Shown here piece by piece: positions 1-5,963 of a stretch of 11,300 bases of DNA. Source of the DNA: Bifidobacteriaceae bacterium (GTDB taxonomy: Bacteria > Actinomycetota > Actinomycetes > Actinomycetales > WQXJ01); contig JAIRPS010000134.1 in the NCBI GenBank assembly GCA_031256885.1, positions 1-11,300 on the forward strand, given 5' to 3'. Within the stretch, counting starts at the first letter, position 1. Every line of letters begins with the position of its first letter. The position numbers and the translations under genes were made by a program. The notes below the pieces were generated by a model, which had not been told where the DNA came from, ran no database searches, and worked only from the letters and a program-made list of their open reading frames with translations.

Positions 1-1148
1 CGGTTAGCCACAACCCGCAGGGCTAACGCGGTTACCCCGCTGATGAACGCTAACGTTGCTCCGGCGCAAATGAGCGCCAGCAGGGCTGCCAATGCTGGGT
101 CGCTGCGAAACAATTGATAGTAAAGGGCATTGGCCGCAATGATCAGGCAAATCACACCACCGGCTGGCCACCGCGCGGCTGCTTTAACCTGCGGGTGAGG
201 TCTGGGTGTGTTCACTGAATTCAGGCGTTGTCGATGTGTGAACATGGCCATGCCGCAGCCAATCACTGTGGCTAAGCTGGCAGCCAGCGGCACCAGCCAC
301 AACCATGGCCGTAAATCACCACCAACCAGGTAAAAGTGCAGTCCAGGCAGCCGCCAGGTCGTTAAACTGGCCAACCCACTCAAAACTGTGGCAGTGCCGG
401 CACCCCACAAGACTGGCGGCAGAACTTGCGCTAACACCACTCGGCGCACCTGTCCGGGTGTGGCACCTAAAGACCGCAGAACGGTTAGGCGAGCTTGTCG
501 CCGTTCAATGTCTAGCTTGATTGTGCTGGCATAGAGCAGCAAACCTGGTATCAAACCGAATACGAGTATTCCAACCAGTATGTTCATTTCGCGTTGTTGG
601 TACAAGGCGGTGCCAAAGTAGCCGGTATCGCTGCTGGTGCGGCTTTGGCCAAAACCCGCAATTGGATAAGCCCGGTCTGCCGACATACCTACCCGCCCCA
701 CGTAAGCTAACCGCTCACCAGGGTCAGCCAGGGCATTAACAGCAATCATCCCAGCCAACCTGCCATATCTGGCAACAAAGTTGTCTGATCCTGTCATGTT
801 CGCCAGTGCAGCAGAGACAAACACCTCCCCAGCTTCAGGCCACCGGTCTATGCCAACAGGCGGCGGCGCAACTGGATCAGTGACATCAAATGCCATAACC
901 TCAACCGGTACTAGAGCCGATTCTTCGGTGCGCCAATGAAACCAGGCAACCTGTGAACTATCACCAACCTCAACAAAGACCGGGCAGCGAGCGGCGTCCC
1001 TGACCTGCCGGCCAACATAACTGGCGTGCGCCGCCACCAGCATCACCAACACCACTGTGGTCAAAAAACAAGCGCACCCCATTGCCCATCGCCAAACTCT
1101 TGAGCAGGCCGCACTGTCACCCAAAAGTCGCGGAATAACGCCATTCAT
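1..1148 (-). CDS. FtsX/MacB-type ABC transporter permease (partial, 3' end outside window)
   Basis: An open frame of 382 codons runs from an ATG at 1148 to the window edge without a stop. The ATG overlaps the ATPase stop codon (ATGA), which implies translational coupling. Visible order: a membrane segment at about residues 21-40, an extracytoplasmic stretch to about 187, a membrane segment starting at M188, then the cytoplasmic coupling region KLDIERRQARLTVLRSLGATP, which is the hallmark of FtsX-like permease domains. At least three more hydrophobic segments follow (around VVLAQVLPPVLWGAG, WLWLVPLAASLATVIG and GGVICLIIAANAL). With the adjacent ATPase it should form an ABC complex of the LolCDE/MacB/BceAB superfamily, which extracts or expels substrates or senses peptides rather than importing them. 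Substrate unknown; the small secreted protein at the head of the operon is the natural candidate. Family call is firm, function is inference. Confidence 0.86.
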   Translation of the reverse strand, partial: MNGVIPRLLGDSAACSRVWRWAMGCACFLTTVVLVMLVAAHASYVGRQVRDAARCPVFVEVGDSSQVAWFHWRTEESALVPVEVMAFDVTDPVAPPPVGIDRWPEAGEVFVSAALANMTGSDNFVARYGRLAGMIAVNALADPGERLAYVGRVGMSADRAYPIAGFGQSRTSSDTGYFGTALYQQREMNILVGILVFGLIPGLLLYASTIKLDIERRQARLTVLRSLGATPGQVRRVVLAQVLPPVLWGAGTATVLSGLASLTTWRLPGLHFYLVGGDLRPWLWLVPLAASLATVIGCGMAMFTHRQRLNSVNTPRPHPQVKAAARWPAGGVICLIIAANALYYQLFRSDPALAALLALICAGATLAFISGVTALALRVVAN

Positions 1149-1879
1149 AAAACGCTGCCAGCAAACGGAACCAATTTACCCTCGCTCATGTTGTAGATCT
1201 TGTCGGCTTTACCAGCAATCATGAGGTCGTGAGTGACCACCAATAATGCCCTGTCGTTATCCGCTCCGCGCGAAAACAACAGGTCAGACACCTCACCTCG
1301 CGTGTCCGCATCAAGCGAACCAGTTGGCTCATCCGCAATCAGCAACGACGGACGATTGATTAATGCCCGTGCTAGGGCAGTGCGCTGCCGCTCGCCTCCC
1401 GATAATGTATTGGCCGCGCGATTCTCAGTGGGAACACCAACTGACGCTAAAAGCTCACGCGCCCACGACTCAGCCGTTTGCCACAATACACCATCAAGCA
1501 CCGCCGGGAGCGCTACGTTTTCTACTGCTGTGAGACCTGGCATTAATTCTCCGTCCTGGAAAACAACACCAAGTGCTGTTCGCCGTAATTTGGCCAATTG
1601 TCTTGCACTAAGGTTTGCCAAATTAGTACCATTCCAGAAAACTACCCCTTGTTTGGGCCGAAGTAACCCCATTACACAGGCCAACAGCGTTGATTTACCA
1701 CTGCCTGTCTTCCCAACAATTGCCACCTTTTCACCAGCCGTAACCTCAAGGGAGGCACCGCCAATTATCCGGTGCCCCCCCAGAGAAACACAAACCCCGT
1801 CCACAAGCAGTCTCACTGAGGAGGACCGCTGCGGGCTGGTCTGATCAGTTGCTGCAGCAACTGCGTTCAACCTGCTCAC
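1145..1879 (-). CDS. ABC transporter ATP-binding protein (LolD/MacB type)
   Basis: A 244-residue nucleotide-binding subunit with all ATPase motifs: Walker A GKTGSGKST (56-64), Q-loop at Q108 (VVFQDG), signature LSGGERQRTALARAL (159-173), Walker B LLIADE (179-184), D-loop SLD (188-190) and H-loop H217 (VVTHD). Sequence around the signature and the segment ELMPGLTAVENVALP match the LolD/MacB/SalX subfamily, which works with FtsX-like permeases. The start is GTG, three bases after the stop of the upstream small secreted gene; a GGAAG stands roughly 12 bases before it, so translation probably depends partly on the upstream gene. The first 20 or so residues precede the conserved domain and are Ala/Ser/Thr-rich, so an internal GTG at V22 is a possible alternative start. 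The stop overlaps the permease start. Confidence 0.93.
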   Translation of the reverse strand: MSRLNAVAAATDQTSPQRSSSVRLLVDGVCVSLGGHRIIGGASLEVTAGEKVAIVGKTGSGKSTLLACVMGLLRPKQGVVFWNGTNLANLSARQLAKLRRTALGVVFQDGELMPGLTAVENVALPAVLDGVLWQTAESWARELLASVGVPTENRAANTLSGGERQRTALARALINRPSLLIADEPTGSLDADTRGEVSDLLFSRGADNDRALLVVTHDLMIAGKADKIYNMSEGKLVPFAGSVL

Positions 1880-1882
1880 TGT

Positions 1883-2236
1883 TTAGAGTGTCTTCCAAAC
1901 TGAGCAAGTGTTAGCGTCGAACGGATTGTTGTTTACCGTACACGCTTGAATTGTTGCAATAGTCGTGCCGGATGGTGATGTCGCGGTGGAGCCGTTGCCA
2001 GCATCTGCCTTGACTTTCTGCGTAGCTGCGCTGGCATTGCCTCGCTTGTAGCGAGTTTCCGCTGCGAAGTTGTCAGCTTTCGTGTCGGTGGCTTTCGCCT
2101 TGGCGCGGCTGCTGATGGTTTCAGCTTTTGCCCCTGTTACCGAAATGGTGATTTCAGCCGCGTGAGCTGCTACGACACCTGAACAGGCAAGCGTAAACCC
2201 GGCGGCTACAGCAATAAATTTTGTCTTTGCTTTCAT
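1883..2236 (-). CDS. small secreted protein heading an ABC transporter operon
   Basis: 117 residues, not recognised as a named family. The N-terminus has lysines 2, 4 and 6, then a hydrophobic stretch from F7 to about A24 ending AHAAE, a good signal peptidase I site near 26/27. T-L-A-C at 15-18 faintly resembles a lipobox but lacks the usual aliphatic residue at -3. The predicted mature part is Ala/Lys/Thr-rich and polar, with a basic patch YKRG (63-66). The last 20 residues hold two cysteines, C99 and C111, flanking TVNNNPFDANT, so one disulfide loop is likely. The ATPase gene begins three bases after the stop. That arrangement resembles bacteriocin or secreted-peptide loci (for example lactococcin 972-type), but that family's Trp/Gly-rich mature sequence is absent, so I give no function. 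Alternatives are a signalling peptide or a surface protein sensed by the transporter. Confidence 0.8.
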   Translation of the reverse strand: MKAKTKFIAVAAGFTLACSGVVAAHAAEITISVTGAKAETISSRAKAKATDTKADNFAAETRYKRGNASAATQKVKADAGNGSTATSPSGTTIATIQACTVNNNPFDANTCSVWKTL

Positions 2237-2250
2237 GAGGAAATCCTCTC
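2237..2250 (-). promoter_or_regulatory. ribosome binding site inside a small hairpin
   Basis: Reading the minus strand, GAGAGG lies 8 bases before the ATG at 2236, a good Shine-Dalgarno site. The sequence GAGGATTTCCTC between it and the start codon is self-complementary (GAGG/CCTC with an ATTT loop), so the ribosome site can fold back on the bases touching the ATG. The stem is short and may be weak in vivo. Confidence 0.55.
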
Positions 2251-2447
2251 AATCACAGGCCAGCGGCTCAGACCGTTAACCCTCTACTTAATCTAACGGA
2301 AATCATGCTACCGGGACCTACTCGCATTGTCTATTTGACAGTGTGTCTCACGTAATTTGGGCACAAAACACCTCCAGTGATGCAGCCATGTTTGATTTGG
2401 AAACCAGAGCGGGCAAACCTTGCCCAGTTGGGTGGTGTGGGAATTCT

Positions 2448-2497
2448 GCGCGAGGTTTGTTTCATAAAACAGCCCAAAAAGGAAACAAACCTCGCGC
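2448..2497. repeat. 16-bp perfect inverted repeat with 18-base spacer
   Basis: The left arm GCGCGAGGTTTGTTTC (2448-2463) and right arm GAAACAAACCTCGCGC (2482-2497) are exact reverse complements, separated by 18 bases (2464-2481). After one T-T mismatch, three further pairs (TTC/GAA) extend it to 2444-2501. There is no T-run on either side and no gene ends into it, so it is not an ordinary terminator. Its right arm merges into the first unit of the tandem repeat. It could be a palindromic repeat element, part of a non-coding RNA, or a mobile element remnant. Confidence 0.85.
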
Positions 2498-2643
2498 TGA
2501 ACTTGAAGACCGCACGGGTACGCACGCTGAACCCAGAAGACCACACGGGTACGCGCGCTGAACCTCGAAGACCACACCGGGTACGCACGCTGAACCCAGA
2601 AGACCACACGGGTACGCGCGCTGAACCTCGAGGACCGCACCGG
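2493..2643. repeat. five-copy tandem repeat, about 31-bp unit
   Basis: The units are 2493-2520, 2521-2551, 2552-2583, 2584-2614 and 2615-2643. All share CGCTGAAC, then GAAGACC or a one-base variant (GAGGACC in the last unit), then CACGGGTA or CACCGG. Units 2 and 4 are identical over 31 bases; units 3 and 5 differ at two positions over 29 bases. The real period is therefore a 63-bp dimer (unit 2 + unit 3) that was duplicated. It sits between divergent transcription units and is not a CRISPR array, because there are no unique spacers. Confidence 0.9.
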
Positions 2644-2690
2644 ACAGCGGCCGGTGGCTACACCACTTGTGCTGCGGGGGCGGGCGAGAG

Positions 2691-2709
2691 TTGGCCCGCA
2701 GCGGGCCAA
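2691..2709. promoter_or_regulatory. 19-bp perfect palindrome next to the metYX -35 box (operator candidate)
   Basis: TTGGCCCGCAGCGGGCCAA is a perfect dyad of 9-bp arms around a central A. It ends two bases before the -35 hexamer (2711), the usual place for a regulator that blocks or recruits RNA polymerase. No T-run follows, so a terminator is unlikely. It does not match the corynebacterial McbR site (TAGAC-N6-GTCTA) as I remember it. The regulator is unknown. Confidence 0.6.
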
Positions 2710-2710
2710 G

Positions 2711-2739
2711 TTGACTTAACCGGTGGGTTGTCCTATAAG
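2711..2739 (+). promoter_or_regulatory. sigma-70-type promoter of metYX
   Basis: A -35 box TTGACT (2711-2716), a 17-base spacer and a -10 box TATAAG (2734-2739) give a near-consensus vegetative promoter. Transcription should begin near 2746, leaving a leader of about 195 bases before the metY ATG, long for a simple biosynthetic operon. Confidence 0.78.
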
Positions 2740-2745
2740 ATTCAT

Positions 2746-2942
2746 CTCGTGTTGAGCCGCCGAATGTGCCTGTAACCCAGACGCCGTTCGCTTCTTGCTG
2801 CGCTCAACCGCTCTAACTGATCCTTTGATCTCGGGTTACCCGGCTGTTCACCGCACGCCAGCGATTCGCGTTTGGCTGGCGACACAGTCCGCACAGCTGC
2901 ACTTTAACCCTCCAACCCTTGATCCACTACAAAGGAGCAATC
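2746..2942 (+). promoter_or_regulatory. structured metYX leader, candidate translational riboswitch
   Basis: By eye the leader can fold in two incompatible ways. Fold A: GUUGAGC (2751-2757) pairs with GCUCAAC (2802-2808); inside it CGAAUG (2761-2766) pairs with CGUUCG (2785-2790); and the enclosed GUAACCC (2772-2778) pairs downstream with GGGUUAC (2833-2839), making a pseudoknot. Fold B: GGGUU (2833-2837) pairs with AACCC (2914-2918), AUC (2828-2830) with GAU (2921-2923), and UCCUUUG (2821-2827) with CAAAGGA (2930-2936), which buries the metY ribosome site. A stable hairpin CGCCAGC/GCTGGCG (2856-2862/2875-2881) lies between. There is no poly-U terminator, so control would be of translation. 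I do not recognise the SAM-I, SAM-IV or T-box core sequences. Pairings are seen directly; the switch function is inference. Confidence 0.5.
2931..2937 (+). promoter_or_regulatory. metY ribosome binding site
   Basis: AAAGGAG lies five bases before the ATG at 2943 and fixes that ATG as the start; an in-frame TTG at 2919 is upstream of this site and cannot use it. Its first six bases (with C2930) are complementary to UCCUUUG at 2821-2827 in the leader. Confidence 0.85.
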
Positions 2943-4262
2943 ATGAGCGACAACTGGTCTTTTGAGACACGTCAAATCCATGCCGGGCAAAACCCCGACC
3001 CCACCACTGGCGCACGCGCCCTGCCAATTTTCCAAACCACCTCCTATGTCTTTGACGATGCCGAACAAGCTGCCCGCCGTTTTGCGTTGGCTGAGCTTGG
3101 CCCCATCTACACGCGCCTAACCAACCCAACTCAGGAAGTCGTCGAAAACCGCGTTGCTGCCCTGGAAGGCGGGGTAGGTGCGTTGCTGACGGCATCGGGC
3201 GCCAGTGCTATCACTTTGGCAATTTTGAACATTCTGGGCGCGGGCGACCACATTGTTTCTTCTGCCTCACTGTACGGCGGAACCTACTCACTGTTCCGCA
3301 ACACTTTGCCTAAATACGGCATTGAAACCACTTTTGTTGACGACCCCGGTGACCCTGCCGCTTGGCGGGCAGCGATCCGTCCTAACACCAAACTGTTGTT
3401 TGGCGAGACCATCCCTAACCCGAAGATCGACATTTTCGACATCGAAACTGTGGCGCAAATCGCTCACGAGGCTGGCTTGCCGCTGTTTGTTGACTCAACC
3501 GTTGCCACACCCTACCTGATTCGTCCCATCGAATGGGGAGCTGACGTGGTAATTCACTCGGCGACCAAGTATCTTGGCGGACATGGTGCGGCGCTTGGTG
3601 GCGTGATTGTTGACTCCGGACGCTTTGACTACACCACCACACCTGGGCGCTACCCTCAGTTCACTGAACCGGACCCTGCCTATAACGGCCTGGTTTTTGG
3701 TGAAGCGCTTGGCCCCAACAGTGCGTTTGGTGCCAATGTGTCTTTCATTATCAAAGCTCGCGCCCAGTTGTTGCGTGACATTGGCCCAGCCATTTCGCCT
3801 TTCAACGCTTTCTTGCTCGCGCAGGGCATTGAAACCTTGTCTTTGCGGATTGAAAGGCATGTTGCTAATGCTGGGCGGGTGGCCGCATACCTAGCTGGCC
3901 GTCCCGATGTTCAGCAAGTTCACTATGCTGGCTTGCCCAGTTCGCCGTACTACGAGTTGGCGCAGAAGTATTGTCCTAAGGGTGCGGGCGCTGTTTTGGC
4001 ATTCGAGTTGGCTGGCGGTGCTAAGGCTGGTCAAGCGTTTGTTTCAGCGCTCAAACTGCATTCCAATGTGGCCAATATTGGCGATGTTCGTTCCTTGGTG
4101 ATTCACCCGGCTTCAACCACCCATTCGCAGCTTTCGCCAACTGAGCAGGCCTTGTCTGCTGTGACGCCAGGCCTGGTCCGGTTGTCGGTTGGTTTGGAAG
4201 GGATTGACGATATCCTGGCTGACTTAGAGCTTGGTTTCCAAGCCGCCCAAGCAGTCGCCTAG
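2943..4262 (+). CDS. metY: O-acetylhomoserine sulfhydrylase (aminocarboxypropyltransferase) MetY
   Basis: A 439-residue PLP enzyme of the Cys/Met metabolism family, cytoplasmic. It joins O-acetylhomoserine and sulfide to give homocysteine and acetate. Visible marks: FETRQIHAGQ.PDPTTGARA.PI.QTTSYVF at the N-terminus, the YTRLTNPT block (Y56, R58), the SGASAIT segment, DSTVATPYL.RPIEWGADVVIHSATKYLGGHG with the PLP lysine at K209, and the C-terminal GDVRSLVIHPASTTHSQLS...RLSVGLEGIDD. The length of about 430-440 separates it from the shorter cystathionine gamma-synthases (about 380-400), as do the insertion around YPQFTEPDPAYNGLVF and IKARAQLLRDIG. metX follows 16 bases after its stop, supplying the substrate. 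Start chosen by the AAAGGAG site; control is likely through the palindrome and leader upstream. Confidence 0.95.
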   Translation: MSDNWSFETRQIHAGQNPDPTTGARALPIFQTTSYVFDDAEQAARRFALAELGPIYTRLTNPTQEVVENRVAALEGGVGALLTASGASAITLAILNILGAGDHIVSSASLYGGTYSLFRNTLPKYGIETTFVDDPGDPAAWRAAIRPNTKLLFGETIPNPKIDIFDIETVAQIAHEAGLPLFVDSTVATPYLIRPIEWGADVVIHSATKYLGGHGAALGGVIVDSGRFDYTTTPGRYPQFTEPDPAYNGLVFGEALGPNSAFGANVSFIIKARAQLLRDIGPAISPFNAFLLAQGIETLSLRIERHVANAGRVAAYLAGRPDVQQVHYAGLPSSPYYELAQKYCPKGAGAVLAFELAGGAKAGQAFVSALKLHSNVANIGDVRSLVIHPASTTHSQLSPTEQALSAVTPGLVRLSVGLEGIDDILADLELGFQAAQAVA

Positions 4263-4278
4263 TCAAACGGAGTGTACG

Positions 4279-5523
4279 ATGCCGCAGCCCGGCCTTGGTC
4301 AGACCACACCAGTTTCGCAACCAGTCGCTTTGCAGGCAGCCAGCAAGCTGGCTGCGGGTGGGCAACCTGGTTTTGAGGGTCGTTCGCCAAGGCCGGGCGA
4401 CCGGATTCCAGCTTCCGGTGCGTGGCGTCAAGGTGACCCGGTGGGTGACCGTCTTTTTGCCAATCTTGGTTCGCTCAAGTTAGAAACCGGTGGTCAGTTA
4501 CCTGTCACTTTGGCTTACGAAACTTGGGGGAAGCTTAACCGTGCTGGTGACAATGCGGTGCTGGTTTTGCATGCACTGACCGGTGATTCTCATATTCGCG
4601 GACCGGCTGGGCCTGGGCATCCGACTGCCGGCTGGTGGTCGGCTTTGATTGGCCCTGGCGCGCCGGTTGACACTGACCGGTTTTTTGTGATTGCACCTAA
4701 CGTTTTAGGCGGTTGCCAAGGTTCTACCGGCCCGGCTTCGGCCGGGCCGGATGGGCAACCTTGGGGTTCGCGTTTTCCGTACTTGACCATTCGTGATCAG
4801 GTGCAAGCTGAGATTGCGCTGGCTGACCATCTGGGTATTTCGCAGTTCGCTTTGGTGATTGGCGGATCGGCTGGGGGTATGCGCGTGTTGGAATGGGCGA
4901 TCATGGCACCTGACCGGGTGGCTGCGATTGTGCCGGTTGCTACTACGGCGCATAGCAGTGCTGATCAGATTGCTTGGGCGCACGCCCAACTGTTGGCTAT
5001 CCGCGCTGATCACTATTTCCTGGGTGGTGATTATTACAATCAACCTCCTGGTCACGGGCCGCATGTTGGTTTGGGTATTGCCCGGCAGATTGCGCACACA
5101 ACCTACCGGTCTTCTTTGGAATTGGATCACCGGTTTGGCCAGACACCGCAGGGTGATGAGAATCCTTTTGGTGGGGGTGGCCGTTTTTCGGTGCAGTCAT
5201 ATTTGGAGCATCATGGGGCAAAATTGGCTTTGCGTTTTGACGCTAACTCTTATGTGGTGCTGACTGAAGCGATCTTGTCGCATGATGTGGGCAGGGCTCG
5301 CGGTGGTGTGGTTGCGGCGCTTGGTGGTGTCAAAGCGCGCGCTTTGGTGGTGGCGGTTGATTCGGACCGTCTTTATCTGCCAGAGCAATCGCAGGTCATT
5401 GCTGCGGGTATTCCTGAAGCTGAGCCTGTTCATACGGTTCACTCTGATTATGGCCATGATGGTTTTTTGATTGAGTTTAAACAGCTTGCTCCGGTGATTC
5501 GGCGTTTTGCAGAGCAGGCGTAG
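4279..5523 (+). CDS. metX: homoserine O-acetyltransferase MetX
   Basis: A 414-residue alpha/beta-hydrolase-fold acyltransferase that transfers acetyl from acetyl-CoA to homoserine, making the substrate of MetY. The core begins at PASGAWRQGDPVGDRLFANLG and shows LAYETWGKLN, HALTGDSHI, the nucleophile elbow GGSAGGMRVLEWA with Ser197, and the other triad members Asp363 (SDRLYLPEQ) and His393 (YGHDGFLIE). The usual elbow in this family is GGSMGG or GGSLGG; alanine after the serine is a small deviation. Start at ATG 4279 is supported by GGAG six bases upstream, which leaves about 40 Pro/Gly/Ala-rich residues before the conserved core, a loose N-terminal extension. Because some family members are homoserine succinyltransferases, acyl specificity is inferred from metY linkage. 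The last 47 bases overlap the oppositely oriented sterol-carrier-like gene. Confidence 0.95.
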   Translation: MPQPGLGQTTPVSQPVALQAASKLAAGGQPGFEGRSPRPGDRIPASGAWRQGDPVGDRLFANLGSLKLETGGQLPVTLAYETWGKLNRAGDNAVLVLHALTGDSHIRGPAGPGHPTAGWWSALIGPGAPVDTDRFFVIAPNVLGGCQGSTGPASAGPDGQPWGSRFPYLTIRDQVQAEIALADHLGISQFALVIGGSAGGMRVLEWAIMAPDRVAAIVPVATTAHSSADQIAWAHAQLLAIRADHYFLGGDYYNQPPGHGPHVGLGIARQIAHTTYRSSLELDHRFGQTPQGDENPFGGGGRFSVQSYLEHHGAKLALRFDANSYVVLTEAILSHDVGRARGGVVAALGGVKARALVVAVDSDRLYLPEQSQVIAAGIPEAEPVHTVHSDYGHDGFLIEFKQLAPVIRRFAEQA

Positions 5524-5953
5524 CATCGGCCACTGCCTTGGTTACTTGCCAGAGTGGCAGCTGGGTTGCTAATTCTTCTGCTCGGCTGCCGGATGCACTG
5601 ACTAAACGGTCAGATAATGCCTGCGTCCAAGTTAAACGCCCTGTTATCAAGGCCAGCCAGGTTGGCGCTGACATTTCCACGACATTTGGGGGAGTGCCGC
5701 GAGTGTGGCGTGGGCCGCGCACCGCTTGGACTGCGCCAAAGGGCGGCACTCTCACTTCAACTGCGTTGCCTGGTTGTCTGGCTGCTAACTCTTCAAGCCC
5801 GTAGCGTGTGGCGGTTGCCAAGACTGCGCGGTCAGGCTGGTTTGGTGTATTGGTTATTGCGGTGGCCTGGCTGTCTAGACTGTCCAAACTGGTCAGCCAG
5901 GCCACTATTGCCGACTGTCCGTCGGCGACTGCGATTCGTCGCCGTGAGGCCAT
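5477..5953 (-). CDS. sterol carrier family (SCP2-like) protein
   Basis: 158 residues, cytoplasmic, no signal peptide. The segment from RAVLATATRYGLEELAAR through NAVEVRVPPFGAVQAVRGPRHTRGTPPNVVEM to WLALITGRLTWTQAL and RLVSASGSRAEELATQLPLW matches the actinobacterial proteins annotated as sterol carrier family protein, related to SCP2-fold domains found with mycothiol-dependent enzymes. The biochemical role is not established; SCP2 folds bind hydrophobic ligands. ATG at 5953 begins 10 bases after the stop of the secreted gene at 5964, suggesting one transcript, but I see no good ribosome site in front of it. The conserved part ends at LPLW, and roughly the last 15 codons are read antisense to the end of metX, so the tail looks like a recent extension. 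Confidence 0.82.
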   Translation of the reverse strand: MASRRRIAVADGQSAIVAWLTSLDSLDSQATAITNTPNQPDRAVLATATRYGLEELAARQPGNAVEVRVPPFGAVQAVRGPRHTRGTPPNVVEMSAPTWLALITGRLTWTQALSDRLVSASGSRAEELATQLPLWQVTKAVADATPALQNAESPEQAV

Positions 5954-5963
5954 GCTGTCTGCT

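Larger units (their letters stand above)
2237..2690. other. gene-free region with repeats and hairpins
   Basis: No gene is supported between the small secreted gene (leftward) and the metYX promoter (rightward). It holds a small hairpin GGGCAA-ACC-TTGCCC (2411-2425), a long inverted repeat (2448-2497) and a tandem repeat (2493-2643), listed separately. Open frames of about 70-130 codons on both strands here arise because the repeat period of about 63 bases is a multiple of three and stop-free. I found no convincing promoter for the leftward operon in 2250-2400. Confidence 0.6.

Noticed and set aside
305..739. Two short plus-strand frames of about 70 codons
   Set aside because: They lie antisense to the permease, whose frame stays open from 1148 to the edge with a clear FtsX-type sequence.
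1233..1844. 203-codon plus-strand frame opposite the ABC ATPase
   Set aside because: It is the antisense of a gene with a full set of ATPase motifs and shows no conserved features of its own.
2493..2643. Possible CRISPR array
   Set aside because: The units are contiguous variants of one sequence with no unique spacers of constant length, and no cas gene is nearby.
2308..2775. Overlapping open frames on both strands with repeated 21-residue segments (for example VRTLNPEDHTGTRAEPR)
   Set aside because: They follow from a stop-free 63-bp tandem repeat whose length is a multiple of three. No ribosome site, no conserved non-repeat part, and one frame runs through the metYX promoter.
2894..2918. 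Resemblance of AACCCTCCAACC in the metY leader to the conserved stretch of SAM-IV riboswitches
   Set aside because: The surrounding SAM-IV helices and the GGC preceding this stretch are missing, so I treat it as coincidence pending a covariance search.
2919..2942. N-terminal extension of MetY from TTG 2919
   Set aside because: The ribosome site AAAGGAG lies inside this extension and points to ATG 2943, and MSDNWSFETRQIHAGQ is a normal MetY beginning.
4231..4278. N-terminal extension of MetX into the end of metY
   Set aside because: GGAG at 4269-4272 serves ATG 4279, and the extra residues would be read from metY coding sequence without conserved features.
5529..5558. GCCACT/AGTGGC pairing just past metX as a terminator
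   Set aside because: Only six pairs around an 18-base loop, no T-run, and it lies inside the sterol-carrier-like gene.
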